DNA from: Acidobacteriota bacterium
GTDB lineage: Bacteria; Acidobacteriota; Vicinamibacteria; Vicinamibacterales; 2-12-FULL-66-21
Reading direction: 5' to 3'
Length of the DNA: 64,000 nucleotides
Assembly: GCA_016184105.1 (NCBI GenBank)
Contig: JACPDI010000012.1
Span: 10,506 to 74,505 of the forward strand
Position numbers and translations under genes: made by a program. Under the pieces are notes generated by a model. That model was given only the letters and a program-made list of their open reading frames with translations, was not told where the DNA came from and ran no database searches. Below are positions 39,215 through 48,000 of this stretch, in pieces; within the stretch, counting starts at the first letter, position 1; every line of letters starts with the position of its first letter.

Positions 39215-40120
39215 GTGACTGACCAGATCCGCAAAGCCGTCTTCCCCGCCGCCGGCCTGGGCACCCGCTTCCTTCCCGCGACGAAGGCGCAGCCCAAGGA
39301 GATGCTGCCGCTGGTGGACAAGCCCATCATCCAGTACGGCGTCGAAGAGGCCGTCGCCTCGGGGGTGGACAACATCATCCTCGTCACCGGCCGCGGCAAG
39401 AACGCGATCGAAGATCACTTCGACGTGTCGGTGGAGCTGGAGACGTTTCTCGAGACGCGCGGCAAGAAGGAGCAACTCGACGAGGTCCGGAAGATCTCGA
39501 GCCTCATCAACGTGTCGTACGTGCGGCAGGGAGAGCCGCTCGGCCTCGGACACGCGGTCCTCGTCACCAGGGCGCTGGTGGGCGACGAGCCGTTTGCGGT
39601 GCTCCTCGGCGATGACGTGATTGACGCCACGCCGCCGGCCCTGCGACAGATGATCGACGTGTTTCACCACGTCGGCGGGCCCGTGCTGGCGGTCGAGCGC
39701 GTACCGCGCGATGAGGTCAGCAGCTACGGCGTCATCGCGTACGAGCCGGTGCGCGATGGCGTGTTCCGGATCACGGATCTCGTCGAGAAGCCGGCGCGCG
39801 ACGAGGCCCCCTCGGACCTCGCGATCATCGGCCGCTACATCCTCACGCCGGATATCTTTCCGGCGCTCGAAGCGACCGCCGCAGACCGCACCGGCGAGAT
39901 CCAGCTCACCAACGGCCTGCGCCGGCTGCTGCAGAAACGCCCCCTGTACGCGTGCGAAATCTCCGGCGTCCGCCACGACACGGGAAACAAGCTGGGCTTT
40001 CTCAAGGCCGTCGTGTATTTCGCGTTGCGCCGCCCGGATCTGGCCGACGCCTTCCGCGAGTACCTGCGCTCGGCTGACGCCGATCCAGCCGGGAAGGGGA
40101 AGAAGTCGGTGCCGGTTTAA
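39215..40120 (+). CDS. galU: UTP-glucose-1-phosphate uridylyltransferase
   Basis: 301 residues from GTG 39215 (GGAG 6 bases upstream). Nucleotidyltransferase signature FPAAGLGTRFLPATKAQPKE with MLPLVDKPIIQYGVEEAV, then VRQGEPLGLGHAVL, LLGDDVID, VSSYGVIAYEP, LVEKPARDEAPSDLAIIGRYIL, EIQLTNGLRRLL and the closing GVRHDTGNKLGFLKAVVYFAL. It makes UDP-glucose for glycogen, trehalose and envelope glycans. A short GGGTTCAGGGTTCGG direct repeat follows its stop. Confidence 0.95.
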   Translation: MTDQIRKAVFPAAGLGTRFLPATKAQPKEMLPLVDKPIIQYGVEEAVASGVDNIILVTGRGKNAIEDHFDVSVELETFLETRGKKEQLDEVRKISSLINVSYVRQGEPLGLGHAVLVTRALVGDEPFAVLLGDDVIDATPPALRQMIDVFHHVGGPVLAVERVPRDEVSSYGVIAYEPVRDGVFRITDLVEKPARDEAPSDLAIIGRYILTPDIFPALEATAADRTGEIQLTNGLRRLLQKRPLYACEISGVRHDTGNKLGFLKAVVYFALRRPDLADAFREYLRSADADPAGKGKKSVPV

Positions 40121-40135
40121 GGGTTCAGGGTTCGG

Positions 40136-40447
40136 TCAGGACGACTTGCTGCCGTCGGCGGGTTTTGAAGGCGGCGGCGACTCGGACTCGGAGGCGGACC
40201 CGGAACTCGACTCGCCCGAACCCGTCGAACCGCTCGAACCCGTCGAACCGCCCGAACCCGTCGAACCTTTCCGGGCGTAGTCCGTGACATACCACCCGCT
40301 TCCCTTGAACTGGATCGCGGGCGAGGACAGGAGCTTGCGGACCTTGCCCCCGCAGGCGGGGCAGTCCTCGAGCGGAGGATCGGAGAACTTTCGGATGACC
40401 TCGAAGCGATGGCCGCACGCTTCGCACTCATATTCGTACAGCGGCAT
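40136..40447 (-). CDS. FmdB-type zinc-ribbon protein with Gly/Ser-rich tail
   Basis: 103 residues. The first 40 are the FmdB regulatory-type zinc ribbon: MPLYEYECEACGHRFEVIRK and EDCPACGGKVRKLL (two CxxC pairs). GSGWYVTDY follows at ~51-59. The tail is low complexity: a GSTGSGGSTGSSGSTGSGE run from a tandem DNA repeat (unit near GAACCCGTCGAACCG, about 40208-40270), then Ser/Glu/Pro. The role of the family is unclear; it is a small, widely conserved, probably regulatory or chaperone-like zinc protein. Confidence 0.85.
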   Translation of the reverse strand: MPLYEYECEACGHRFEVIRKFSDPPLEDCPACGGKVRKLLSSPAIQFKGSGWYVTDYARKGSTGSGGSTGSSGSTGSGESSSGSASESESPPPSKPADGSKSS

Positions 40448-40461
40448 CTGTTGATTCTACT

Positions 40462-42123
40462 TCACTCGATCAGGGGCGCCCGGTCGTCGGCCCCGAGCAA
40501 CAACTGGCGGTGCAGGCGGAAGGGGACCGTCCCGTGGCCAAGCAGCGCGTCGTGAAACGCGCGCAGCGAGAACGTCCCTCCCTGTTGCGCGCGGAATTCG
40601 TCGCGGAGCTTCAGCAGCATCAGCTTTCCGATGGCATAGACGACATAGCCGGGATCGAACGTGCCGCGCTCGGCTTCGCGCCGCGCGCTCCCTTCCTCCA
40701 TGTACGCCTCGTCGCGGAAGAACCGGACTCCCTGCTCGACCGACAAATCCTCGGCGTGCAGCCGGATCCCGACGATCACGCGACAGAGCCGGATCAAGGC
40801 TTCGGCGAGCTGCCCGAGCTGAACGGCGGGATTGCCGCGCCCGAACCCCGCCTCGACCATCATCTGCTCGGCATAGTGCGCCCATCCTTCGATGAACGAC
40901 GCCGACGCAAACAGGATCGATTTGCGCAGCCTGGACTCGACGCGGCGCAGGTGCTGGTAATGCAGGAAGTGCCCCGGATACACCTCGTGGATCGAAATCG
41001 CCCAGAGCGCGCCGAAGTTCAGATCGCGCATGTGCTCGCTCTGGCGTTCCGCGGGCCACGCGGGATCGACGTCGGTGATGTAGTAGTACGCGCGGAGCGG
41101 GCGCGCTTCGAACGGTCCGGGCGTCCACATGCTCGCAAACGTCCAGCGATAGAACCGCGGCGTGGAGGCGACCTGCACCCGCTCGCCATCGGGCACCGAG
41201 ATCAGCCTCTCGCGCTCGATAAACGCGAGGAGGTCGGCAAGCTGCCCCTCCACGACGCCCACCAGCGCGCCGGCGTCCGGGTGTTCGTTCTTGATGCGGC
41301 GCCAGGCGTCAACCGGATCCCCGGCTTCCAGGCGCCCCGCCACGCGCTTGAATTCCTCCTGCACCGCGCCTAGCTCGCGCATCGCGATCTCGAGGAGCTT
41401 CGACGAGTCGATCGCGAGCCCCTCTTCGAGCCGCAGCTTTTCCTCGAACGCCGCTTTGCCGAGGCGGAACGAGCCCTTGCTCCTCGGACCGAGGTCGCGC
41501 TCCAGGTAGTCCGCGTAGCCGCGAAGCGCCGCCGAGGCTTCGTGAGACGCGTCAGCCAGATCGCCGAGGAGGTGGAGATCGTCGACCGAGGCGAGCGCCA
41601 GCGGCAGGTCTTCCTCGATGAAGCGGACCGTGCCGCGCAGCGTCTCCAGCGACACCTTCATGAAGATGCCGGGCGCATCCTTGATGTTGTCGCGCGCGCT
41701 CTGCACGAAACGCGGAACCTGCCGGAGCTTCGAGTGAATCCGCCGCGCGCGCTCGGCCGCAGGGGAGTAATCGAACAATACCTGGCCGGCAAGACTCGTG
41801 GCGATGACGTCCGCGTAGTGCTGCGGGCTCCGCTCCCAGGAGCGAACGGTTTCGAGCTCGTACAGTCGCGACTTGATGTTCGCTTCGATGACCGGCTTCT
41901 CGAGCCGCTCGAGGTCGTTGAGTCCCGCGGCGTCTATCGCCGCCAGCCGGCGCCCGAAATCGCCGAGCTCGCGGGCCTGCGCATCGATGGACCCGCGGCT
42001 GAAATCCTCGAGCAGGTCGTCATGCGTGTGAACCCCGTCGAACGTTGCGCTGGTGGGGTGCCGCTCGTAGAGGTACGACAGGTAGTCGTCCACGAAGTGC
42101 GGCAGGGGCTCGGAAGAATGCAT
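40462..42123 (-). CDS. DUF885 family metallopeptidase-like protein
   Basis: 553 residues, normal for DUF885 (PF05960). HEVYPGHFLHYQHLR supplies the HExxxGH zinc motif, and FIEGWAHYAEQMM a downstream EGWAHY motif conserved in the family. The N-terminal half is helical (FVDDYLSYLYERHPTSATFDGVHTHDD). No signal peptide is visible, so it is probably cytoplasmic. The family resembles metallocarboxypeptidases; the substrate is unknown. Its ATG (42123) directly abuts the rsmI ATG on the other strand (ATGCAT). Confidence 0.85.
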   Translation of the reverse strand: MHSSEPLPHFVDDYLSYLYERHPTSATFDGVHTHDDLLEDFSRGSIDAQARELGDFGRRLAAIDAAGLNDLERLEKPVIEANIKSRLYELETVRSWERSPQHYADVIATSLAGQVLFDYSPAAERARRIHSKLRQVPRFVQSARDNIKDAPGIFMKVSLETLRGTVRFIEEDLPLALASVDDLHLLGDLADASHEASAALRGYADYLERDLGPRSKGSFRLGKAAFEEKLRLEEGLAIDSSKLLEIAMRELGAVQEEFKRVAGRLEAGDPVDAWRRIKNEHPDAGALVGVVEGQLADLLAFIERERLISVPDGERVQVASTPRFYRWTFASMWTPGPFEARPLRAYYYITDVDPAWPAERQSEHMRDLNFGALWAISIHEVYPGHFLHYQHLRRVESRLRKSILFASASFIEGWAHYAEQMMVEAGFGRGNPAVQLGQLAEALIRLCRVIVGIRLHAEDLSVEQGVRFFRDEAYMEEGSARREAERGTFDPGYVVYAIGKLMLLKLRDEFRAQQGGTFSLRAFHDALLGHGTVPFRLHRQLLLGADDRAPLIE

Positions 42124-42990
42124 CTACCTCGCAATGGTACAATAAAGCCCTTGCCGGGCACCCTTTACGTGGTGGCCACGCCGATCGGCAACCTCGAAGA
42201 CATCACCCTGCGTGCGCTGCGGGTGCTGCGTGAGGTGCAGCTGATTGCGGCCGAAGATACCCGCCGTACGGCCAGGCTCCTCACGCATTACTCGATCACG
42301 ACGCCAAGCACGAGCCTGCACGAACACAACGAGGCGCAGAAGACCGGGCGATTGATCGATCGGTTGCGGGCCGGAGACAACATCGCGCTCGTGTCCGACG
42401 CCGGCACGCCGCTCATCTCCGACCCCGGACGCCACCTGGTCGGCGCCGCACGGCAGGCCGGCCTCACGGTCGTGTCCGTGCCTGGCCCGAGCGCCATCAT
42501 GGCCGCCCTGTCTGCGGCGGGTGTGGAGGCAGACCGGTTCACGTTCCTCGGCTTTCCCCCGCGTAAGTCTGAAGCCCTAAAAAAATGGGTCTTGACGCAC
42601 TTGGGTGGCAGCCACGTAACGGCTGTGTTTTTTGAGGCGCCGCATCGGATCGGCTCGACGCTGACGGCGATGCTGAATATATTGGGCAATAGACCAATTA
42701 TAATTGGGCGCGAGCTCACCAAGATTCACGAGATATTGGTTGAACAACCAATATCGACGCACATTGAACTGCTCGACAATCCGCGCGGGGAATTTACGGT
42801 CATCGTGCCGAGCCAGGAAGCTGTTAGTCTGCCCCGAAGCCTACCGTCAGCTGATGAGCTAGTTGTAGAAATGGGTCTATTGACAGAAAACGACCAGCTC
42901 TCCACGCGAGAAGCTGCTCGTGTTGTCGCAACGCGCTATGGCTTGCCAGTGAACGAAGTTTACCGGGCAGCCGCGTCAAAACGCCGTTAG
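42118..42990 (+). CDS. rsmI: 16S rRNA 2'-O-methyltransferase RsmI
   Basis: 290 residues from ATG 42118; a TTG at 42151 (LPGTLYVVATPIGNL) would give the more typical N-terminus and coincides with the start predicted from TACAAT at 42138-42143. Tetrapyrrole-methylase fold: GTLYVVATPIGNLEDIT, AAEDTRRTARLLTHY, LVSDAGTPLISDPG, VVSVPGPSAIMAALSAAG, FTFLGFPPRKSEA, FFEAPHRIGSTL, RELTKIHEIL, RGEFTVIV. It methylates C1402 of 16S rRNA (family knowledge). The 3' half is markedly AT-rich, about 44% GC over 42661-42780, with two perfect palindromes. Confidence 0.93.
   Translation: MHLPRNGTIKPLPGTLYVVATPIGNLEDITLRALRVLREVQLIAAEDTRRTARLLTHYSITTPSTSLHEHNEAQKTGRLIDRLRAGDNIALVSDAGTPLISDPGRHLVGAARQAGLTVVSVPGPSAIMAALSAAGVEADRFTFLGFPPRKSEALKKWVLTHLGGSHVTAVFFEAPHRIGSTLTAMLNILGNRPIIIGRELTKIHEILVEQPISTHIELLDNPRGEFTVIVPSQEAVSLPRSLPSADELVVEMGLLTENDQLSTREAARVVATRYGLPVNEVYRAAASKRR
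42694..42755. repeat. Two perfect palindromes inside rsmI
   Basis: CCAATTATAATTGG (42694-42707) and GATATTGGTTG / CAACCAATATC around AA (42732-42755) are perfect inverted repeats 24 bases apart in an AT-rich coding stretch. The first contains TATAAT. They may be an internal regulatory site or a trace of recombination. Confidence 0.5.
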
Positions 42991-43058
42991 GTCGTACGAC
43001 CATGCGTTCTTGACCGGCCGATTGCCATTTGCTAACGTTACTCGGCTTAAGAAGGCCG

Positions 43059-43706
43059 ATGGCAAAAGCGCGGCGGGCGCGTCCACGGAGCGCCCCAAAA
43101 CCAACCGCCAAACGCACGACATCCGCGCCGCCCCCACAGCGGCCCGAGCGCGTCGCCGTTCAGGACGCCCCTGCACAGCCGGAACGCCAATCCACGTACC
43201 CGGCTGCGGTGGCCACCTACGAGCGCGGCATCGCCGCGCTGCAGCGTCGCGCCTACCAGGCGGCCGCCGATTCGTTCCGCGACCTCATGTCCCGGTTCCC
43301 CGAAGAGCGCGAGCTTCAGGAGCGCGCGCAGGTGTACCTGCGCGTCTGCGAACGGGAACTTGCCGCGTCGGCCACGCCGCGCACGAACGAAGAGAGGCTG
43401 GTGGCCGCGACCGTCGCTCTCAATGCCGGCGACCACGCGCGGACGCTCAGCCTCCTCGATGACGTGCTCCGAGACGACCCCAAGAGCGACCTCGCCGAGT
43501 ACATGGCTGCCGTCGTCTATTGCGCCAAGGGGGATCCGGAGGCGGCGGTCGCCAGGCTGCGCCGGGCCATCGAACTGAATCCGGAGAACCGCACGCTGGC
43601 CCGCCAGGACGGCGATCTGGACGCGCTTCACGACCTCGAAGCCTTCCGCCAGATGCTCGAAGCGCCGGCGCCTGCTCGACGGCGCAAGTCTCGCAACGGC
43701 CGCTGA
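43059..43706 (+). CDS. Tetratricopeptide-repeat protein
   Basis: 215 residues from ATG 43059 (AAGAAGG 4 bases upstream). The first ~50 residues are basic and proline/alanine-rich (MAKARRARPRSAPKPTAKR). TPR helices then appear: YERGIAALQRRAYQAAADSFRDLMSRFPEE, AATVALNAGDHARTLSLLDDVLRDDP and AVVYCAKGDPEAAVARLRRAIELNPEN. TPRs mediate protein-protein contacts; the partner is unknown. The gene is followed by glmU after 2 bases, so it is probably part of the same transcript. Confidence 0.78.
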   Translation: MAKARRARPRSAPKPTAKRTTSAPPPQRPERVAVQDAPAQPERQSTYPAAVATYERGIAALQRRAYQAAADSFRDLMSRFPEERELQERAQVYLRVCERELAASATPRTNEERLVAATVALNAGDHARTLSLLDDVLRDDPKSDLAEYMAAVVYCAKGDPEAAVARLRRAIELNPENRTLARQDGDLDALHDLEAFRQMLEAPAPARRRKSRNGR

Positions 43707-43708
43707 AC

Positions 43709-45103
43709 GTGCCGTCTGTCCATCTCGTCGTTCTCGCGGCCGGGAAGGGCACCCGGATGAAATCGCGCGTGCCCAAAGTCCTGCACCGGGTCGCCGGCCG
43801 GCCGATGATCGACCACGTTCTGGACCTCGCCGCGGAACTTTCTCCTTCATCGGTGACCCTCGTCGTTGGTTACGGCGCCGATCTTGTCCGCGAATCTCTC
43901 GCAGCTCGGCCGGGACTGCGGTTTGCACTGCAGGAACCGCAGCTCGGCACGGGGCATGCTCTGCTGCAGGCAGAGCCTCTACTGGAGGGCGCCAGCGGCA
44001 TCGTACTGTTGCTCTCCGGCGACGTACCGCTGCTCAAGGCAGCCACACTGCGTCGCCTGGTGACCGCGCACGACGCGGCCGGCGCGGCCGCCACGGTGCT
44101 GACCGCGCGCGTGGACCAGCCGGAGGGTTACGGTCGGATCGTCCGGGAGTCACCCGGGGGACGGATCCTCCGGATCGTGGAGCATCGCGACGCCGGCGAG
44201 GAGGAGCGGCGGATTCGCGAAATCAACACGGGCATCTACGCCTTCGACGTCGCCCCGCTGTTCGCCGCGCTTCACGCGATCGGCGCGGCCAACGCCCAGG
44301 GCGAGTACTACCTGCCCGATCTGGTCGCCATCTACCGGAGCCGTGGTCTCGGCGTCGAGACCGTTGAGACAGGAGACGTTCGCGAAGTGCAGGGCATCAA
44401 CAGCCGTTCGGAGCTTGCCGAAGCCAGCGCGGCGGTTCGCCGCCGCCGGTGCGAGGAACTGATGGCGGCCGGCGTGACCATCGTCGATCCGGCCGCCACC
44501 TACATCGATTCGACCGTCACGGTTGGCGCCGACACCACGATCCACCCGAACGTGTACCTCGAGGGCGCGACCAGCATTGGCGAGGGCTGCGAGATCCACT
44601 CCGGCGTCCGCGTGGTCGATTCCGCGATTGGCAGCGGAGCGGTCATCCTCAATCACTGCGTCATCACATCGTCGATGATCGGTGACGGCGTGCGCGTCGG
44701 GCCATTCGCGCACGTCCGCCCGGAATCGCACGTCATGGAAGGGGCGCACATCGGCAACTTTGTCGAGCTGAAGAAGACGACGGTCGGCCGTGGATCGAAA
44801 GCCAACCACCTGACGTACCTCGGGGACGCCACGATCGGGGAGAAGGTGAACGTCGGCGCCGGCACCATCACCTGCAACTACGATGGCGAGAAGAAGCATC
44901 CGACCGTGATCGAAGACGGCGCGTTCATCGGCAGCGATACGCAGCTCGTGGCTCCCGTCAAGGTCGGCAGGGGGGCTTACGTGGGCGCAGGCTCCTCGAT
45001 CACGAAGGACGTGCCGCCCGGCGCGCTCGCGATCGCGCGCGGCACGCAGGTGAACAAGGACGGGTGGGTCGAGAGAAGGAAGAAGGAAAAAGGTAAAAGG
45101 TAG
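43709..45103 (+). CDS. glmU: Bifunctional GlcNAc-1-P uridylyltransferase / GlcN-1-P acetyltransferase
   Basis: 464 residues from GTG 43709. N-terminal pyrophosphorylase: VVLAAGKGTRMKSRVPKVLH, QLGTGHALLQA, LLLSGDVPLL, EGYGRIVR, INTGIYAFD. A C-terminal left-handed beta-helix carries the acetyltransferase site: FVELKKTTVGRGSKANHLTYLGDATIGE, then VGAGTITCNYDGEKKHPTVIEDGAFIGSD, in pieces. It makes UDP-GlcNAc for peptidoglycan and LPS. glmS follows after 6 bases: the end-product and entry enzymes of one pathway in one operon. The C-terminal residues RRKKEKGKR are encoded by a purine-rich repeat. Confidence 0.96.
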   Translation: MPSVHLVVLAAGKGTRMKSRVPKVLHRVAGRPMIDHVLDLAAELSPSSVTLVVGYGADLVRESLAARPGLRFALQEPQLGTGHALLQAEPLLEGASGIVLLLSGDVPLLKAATLRRLVTAHDAAGAAATVLTARVDQPEGYGRIVRESPGGRILRIVEHRDAGEEERRIREINTGIYAFDVAPLFAALHAIGAANAQGEYYLPDLVAIYRSRGLGVETVETGDVREVQGINSRSELAEASAAVRRRRCEELMAAGVTIVDPAATYIDSTVTVGADTTIHPNVYLEGATSIGEGCEIHSGVRVVDSAIGSGAVILNHCVITSSMIGDGVRVGPFAHVRPESHVMEGAHIGNFVELKKTTVGRGSKANHLTYLGDATIGEKVNVGAGTITCNYDGEKKHPTVIEDGAFIGSDTQLVAPVKVGRGAYVGAGSSITKDVPPGALAIARGTQVNKDGWVERRKKEKGKR

Positions 45104-45108
45104 AAGGC
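45077..45108 (+). repeat. Purine-rich tract at the glmU 3' end
   Basis: A run of AAGAAGGAAAAAGGTAAAAGG type spans the last codons and stop of glmU and includes the Shine-Dalgarno region of glmS. The complement of a similar tract lies at 37199-37232 at the end of the DUF523 gene. Confidence 0.5.
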
Positions 45109-45109
45109 C

Positions 45110-46954
45110 ATGTGCGGGATCATCGGCTACATCGGGCAGCGGGAAGTCGTCCCGATTCTGCTGGACGGGTTGCGGCGTCTCGAGTACCGCGGCTACGACT
45201 CGGCGGGAGTCGCCGTCGTACGGCACGGGAGCATCGAGCTTCGCCGCAGCGCGGGCAAGCTCTCCCGGCTCGAGGAAGTCATCGGCAGGAACCCGGTTGA
45301 GGGTGACTACGGCATCGGGCACACGCGGTGGGCCACGCACGGCCGTCCGACGGAGGAAAATGCCCACCCGCATCGCGACTGCACCGGCCGCATTGTCGTG
45401 GTCCACAACGGGATCATCGAAAACTACCTCCAGCTGAAGCACCAGCTGCAGCGGGAAGGGCACACGTTTCTCACGGAGACCGACACCGAGGTCGTCGCGC
45501 ACCTCGTCGAACGGGAGATGCAGGACGACGGCCTGGAGAACGCGGTGCGCCGGGCGTTGCTGCTGCTGCGCGGGCTGTTCGCGCTGGTGCTGATTTCGAC
45601 CGACGACCCGCGAAAGATCGTCACGGTCCGCAACGGACCGCCGATTGTCGTCGGGCTCGGGGACGGCGAGTTCTTCGTCGCGTCGGACATCCCGGCCATC
45701 CTGCAGCACACGCGCGACGTGATCTTCCTGGGCGATGAAGAGATGGCGGTGATCACGCCGGCCGGCGTGGACTTCACCGATTACTCCGGCCGTTCGGTAT
45801 CGAAGGCGAGCACGCGGGTCTCCTGGGATCCGGTGATGGCCGAGAAGGCCGGGTACAAGCACTTCATGCAGAAGGAGATCTTCGAGCAGCCGTGGGCGGT
45901 CAAGGAGACGGTGCTCGGCCGGGTTTCAGCGGAGACCGGCACGGTCTTCCTGAACGAGATTCAGATCCCGGACGCGCGGCTCCGCCAGATCGACCGTGTG
46001 GTCGTCCTCGCGTGCGGCACCTCCTGGCACTCCGGGCTGATCGGCAAGTTCCTCATCGAGAACATCGCGAAGCTGCCGGTTGAAGTGGACTATGGATCGG
46101 AGTATCGCTATCGCGATCCGATCGCCACCGACAGAACGCTCGCCGTCGTCATCACGCAGTCGGGGGAGACCGCCGACACGCTTGCGGCGCTGCGCGAGGC
46201 CAAGAAGCACGGCGCCAGCAGCATCGCCGTCTGCAACGTCGTTGGCAGCATGGCGACGCGCGAGGCGGAGGGCACGGTGTACACGCACGCGGGGCCGGAA
46301 ATCGGCGTGGCGTCCACCAAGGCGTTCACCTCGCAGCTGGTGGCCCTGCACCTGTTGGCGCTGTACCTGGCGCAGGTCAGAGGCACGATTACGCCTGAAG
46401 CCGCGCGGCCCCAGCTCGAGGCGCTCGCCCAGCTCCCCATCCAGGTCGAACAGACGCTCCGGTGCGACGCGCTGACCGAGGAGATCGCGCGCCGCTATTA
46501 CCAGCGTTCGGACTTCCTGTACCTCGGACGCGGGCTGAACTACCCGATCGCGCTCGAAGGGGCGCTGAAGCTGAAGGAGATTTCCTACATCCACGCGGAA
46601 GGGTACCCCGCGGGGGAGATGAAGCACGGGCCCATCGCGCTCATCGACGAGAAGATGCCCGTTGTCGCGATCGCGCCGCGCGATCACGTCTTCGAGAAGA
46701 TGATGGGAAACGTGCAGGAGGTCAAAGCCCGCGGCGGCTCGGTGATCGCCATCACGAACGAGTCAGGGCGCGAGCTGGAGGCGCTGCTCGACTCGACGAA
46801 CGACTTCCTGATGGTGGTGCCGGAAACGCACCCGATGCTCACGCCCGTGCTGATGGTGGTGCCGCTCCAGCTGCTGGCGTATCACATCGCGATTCGGCGG
46901 GGCTGCGATGTCGATCAGCCGCGGAACCTGGCAAAGAGCGTGACGGTCGAATAG
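45110..46954 (+). CDS. glmS: Glutamine-fructose-6-phosphate aminotransferase
   Basis: 614 residues, usual length. Cys2 of MCGIIGYIG is the glutaminase nucleophile. The N-terminal domain has [25 protein letters not shown] and [10 protein letters not shown]. Two SIS domains bind the sugar phosphate: [19 protein letters not shown] with [17 protein letters not shown], and [38 protein letters not shown], in pieces; the end is [16 protein letters not shown]. It makes glucosamine-6-phosphate. There is no glmS-ribozyme-sized leader, since glmU lies 6 bases upstream. The 3' end overlaps convergent leuB by 116 bases. Confidence 0.97.
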   Translation: MCGIIGYIGQREVVPILLDGLRRLEYRGYDSAGVAVVRHGSIELRRSAGKLSRLEEVIGRNPVEGDYGIGHTRWATHGRPTEENAHPHRDCTGRIVVVHNGIIENYLQLKHQLQREGHTFLTETDTEVVAHLVEREMQDDGLENAVRRALLLLRGLFALVLISTDDPRKIVTVRNGPPIVVGLGDGEFFVASDIPAILQHTRDVIFLGDEEMAVITPAGVDFTDYSGRSVSKASTRVSWDPVMAEKAGYKHFMQKEIFEQPWAVKETVLGRVSAETGTVFLNEIQIPDARLRQIDRVVVLACGTSWHSGLIGKFLIENIAKLPVEVDYGSEYRYRDPIATDRTLAVVITQSGETADTLAALREAKKHGASSIAVCNVVGSMATREAEGTVYTHAGPEIGVASTKAFTSQLVALHLLALYLAQVRGTITPEAARPQLEALAQLPIQVEQTLRCDALTEEIARRYYQRSDFLYLGRGLNYPIALEGALKLKEISYIHAEGYPAGEMKHGPIALIDEKMPVVAIAPRDHVFEKMMGNVQEVKARGGSVIAITNESGRELEALLDSTNDFLMVVPETHPMLTPVLMVVPLQLLAYHIAIRRGCDVDQPRNLAKSVTVE

Positions 46955-47984
46955 CGCCGAGAATGGCGGCGGTCACGTCCGAGCAGCGGGCGTCGCCGCC
47001 AAGATCCGTCGTCCTCGCGCCTGCGGCCAGCGCCGACTCGCACGCTCCCTCCAGTGCCGCCGCTTCCTCCTCCAGCTTCAACCCGTACCGCAGCAGCATG
47101 GCCGCTGACGCGATCGCGCCGATGGGATTCGCCACATCGCGCCCGGCGAGCGCGGGCGCCGATCCGTGCACCGGCTCGAAAAGACCGGGGCCGTTGCCAA
47201 GGCTCGCCGATGGCAGCAGCCCCAGAGAGCCGGCGATCGCGCCGGCTTCGTCCGACAGCACGTCGCCAAACAGGTTCTCGGTCAGGATCACGTCGAACTG
47301 CGTCGGCTTCAGCGCGATCTGCATCGCGCAGTTATCCACGTACATGTGATCGAGCCGGACGTCCGGGTACTCTTCGGCGACGTGCGACACGACCGCGCGC
47401 CAGAGCTGAGACACTTCAAGAACGTTCGCCTTGTCCACGGAGACGACGTGGCGGCGGCGGCGACGCGCCTCGGCGAACGCGACGCGCGCGATGCGCTCGA
47501 CCTCGGCGCTGCTGTAGCGCATCGTGTTCACGGCCGCATCCGCGAGGAACCCCCGCGGCTCGCCGTAATACAGCCCGCCGGTCAGCTCTCTGACGACGAC
47601 GAAGTCCGTGCCCGTGACGACCTCGGGTTTCAGTGGGCTGAAGGATTCAAGGCCCGGCCACAGGCGCGTCGGCCGCAGGTTGGCGTACGCCCCGAGCGCC
47701 TTTCGCAGGTCCAGCAGGCCGCGCTCCGGCCGGCGCGGGGGCGGCTCGCGGTCGAAGCGTGGGTCCCCAACGGCTCCGAGCAGGATCGCGTCGGCACGAA
47801 GACACGCCTCGAGTGTCGGCGCCGGCAGCGGCGGAAGGCCTGCGGCCAGCGCCGCGCCGCCGATGGGATGCGGCTCGAAATCAAACTGCTGGTTGAACGC
47901 GCCGGCGATCGCGGCGAGCGCCCGCTCGGCGGCGCCGACCACCTCCGGGCCGATCCCGTCGCCCGGCAGAAGAACGATCCGCAT
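46839..47984 (-). CDS. leuB: 3-isopropylmalate dehydrogenase with antisense-derived C-terminal tail
   Basis: 381 residues from ATG 47984, 16 bases after the leuA stop. Family landmarks: [94 protein letters not shown] and [21 protein letters not shown]. The normal end is near [12 protein letters not shown]. About 35 further residues ([19 protein letters not shown] onward) are read from the strand opposite the glmS 3' end and are unlike the family. The function should be intact: NAD-dependent oxidation of 3-isopropylmalate. Confidence 0.93.
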   Translation of the reverse strand: MRIVLLPGDGIGPEVVGAAERALAAIAGAFNQQFDFEPHPIGGAALAAGLPPLPAPTLEACLRADAILLGAVGDPRFDREPPPRRPERGLLDLRKALGAYANLRPTRLWPGLESFSPLKPEVVTGTDFVVVRELTGGLYYGEPRGFLADAAVNTMRYSSAEVERIARVAFAEARRRRRHVVSVDKANVLEVSQLWRAVVSHVAEEYPDVRLDHMYVDNCAMQIALKPTQFDVILTENLFGDVLSDEAGAIAGSLGLLPSASLGNGPGLFEPVHGSAPALAGRDVANPIGAIASAAMLLRYGLKLEEEAAALEGACESALAAGARTTDLGGDARCSDVTAAILGAIRPSRSLPGSAADRHRSPAESRCDTPAAGAAPPSARA

Positions 47985-48000
47985 CCCGGTTCCCGTACGG

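Noticed and set aside
45080-45110. glmS ribozyme upstream of glmS
   Set aside because: Only 6 bases separate glmU and glmS; the sequence is a simple purine tract without ribozyme structure.
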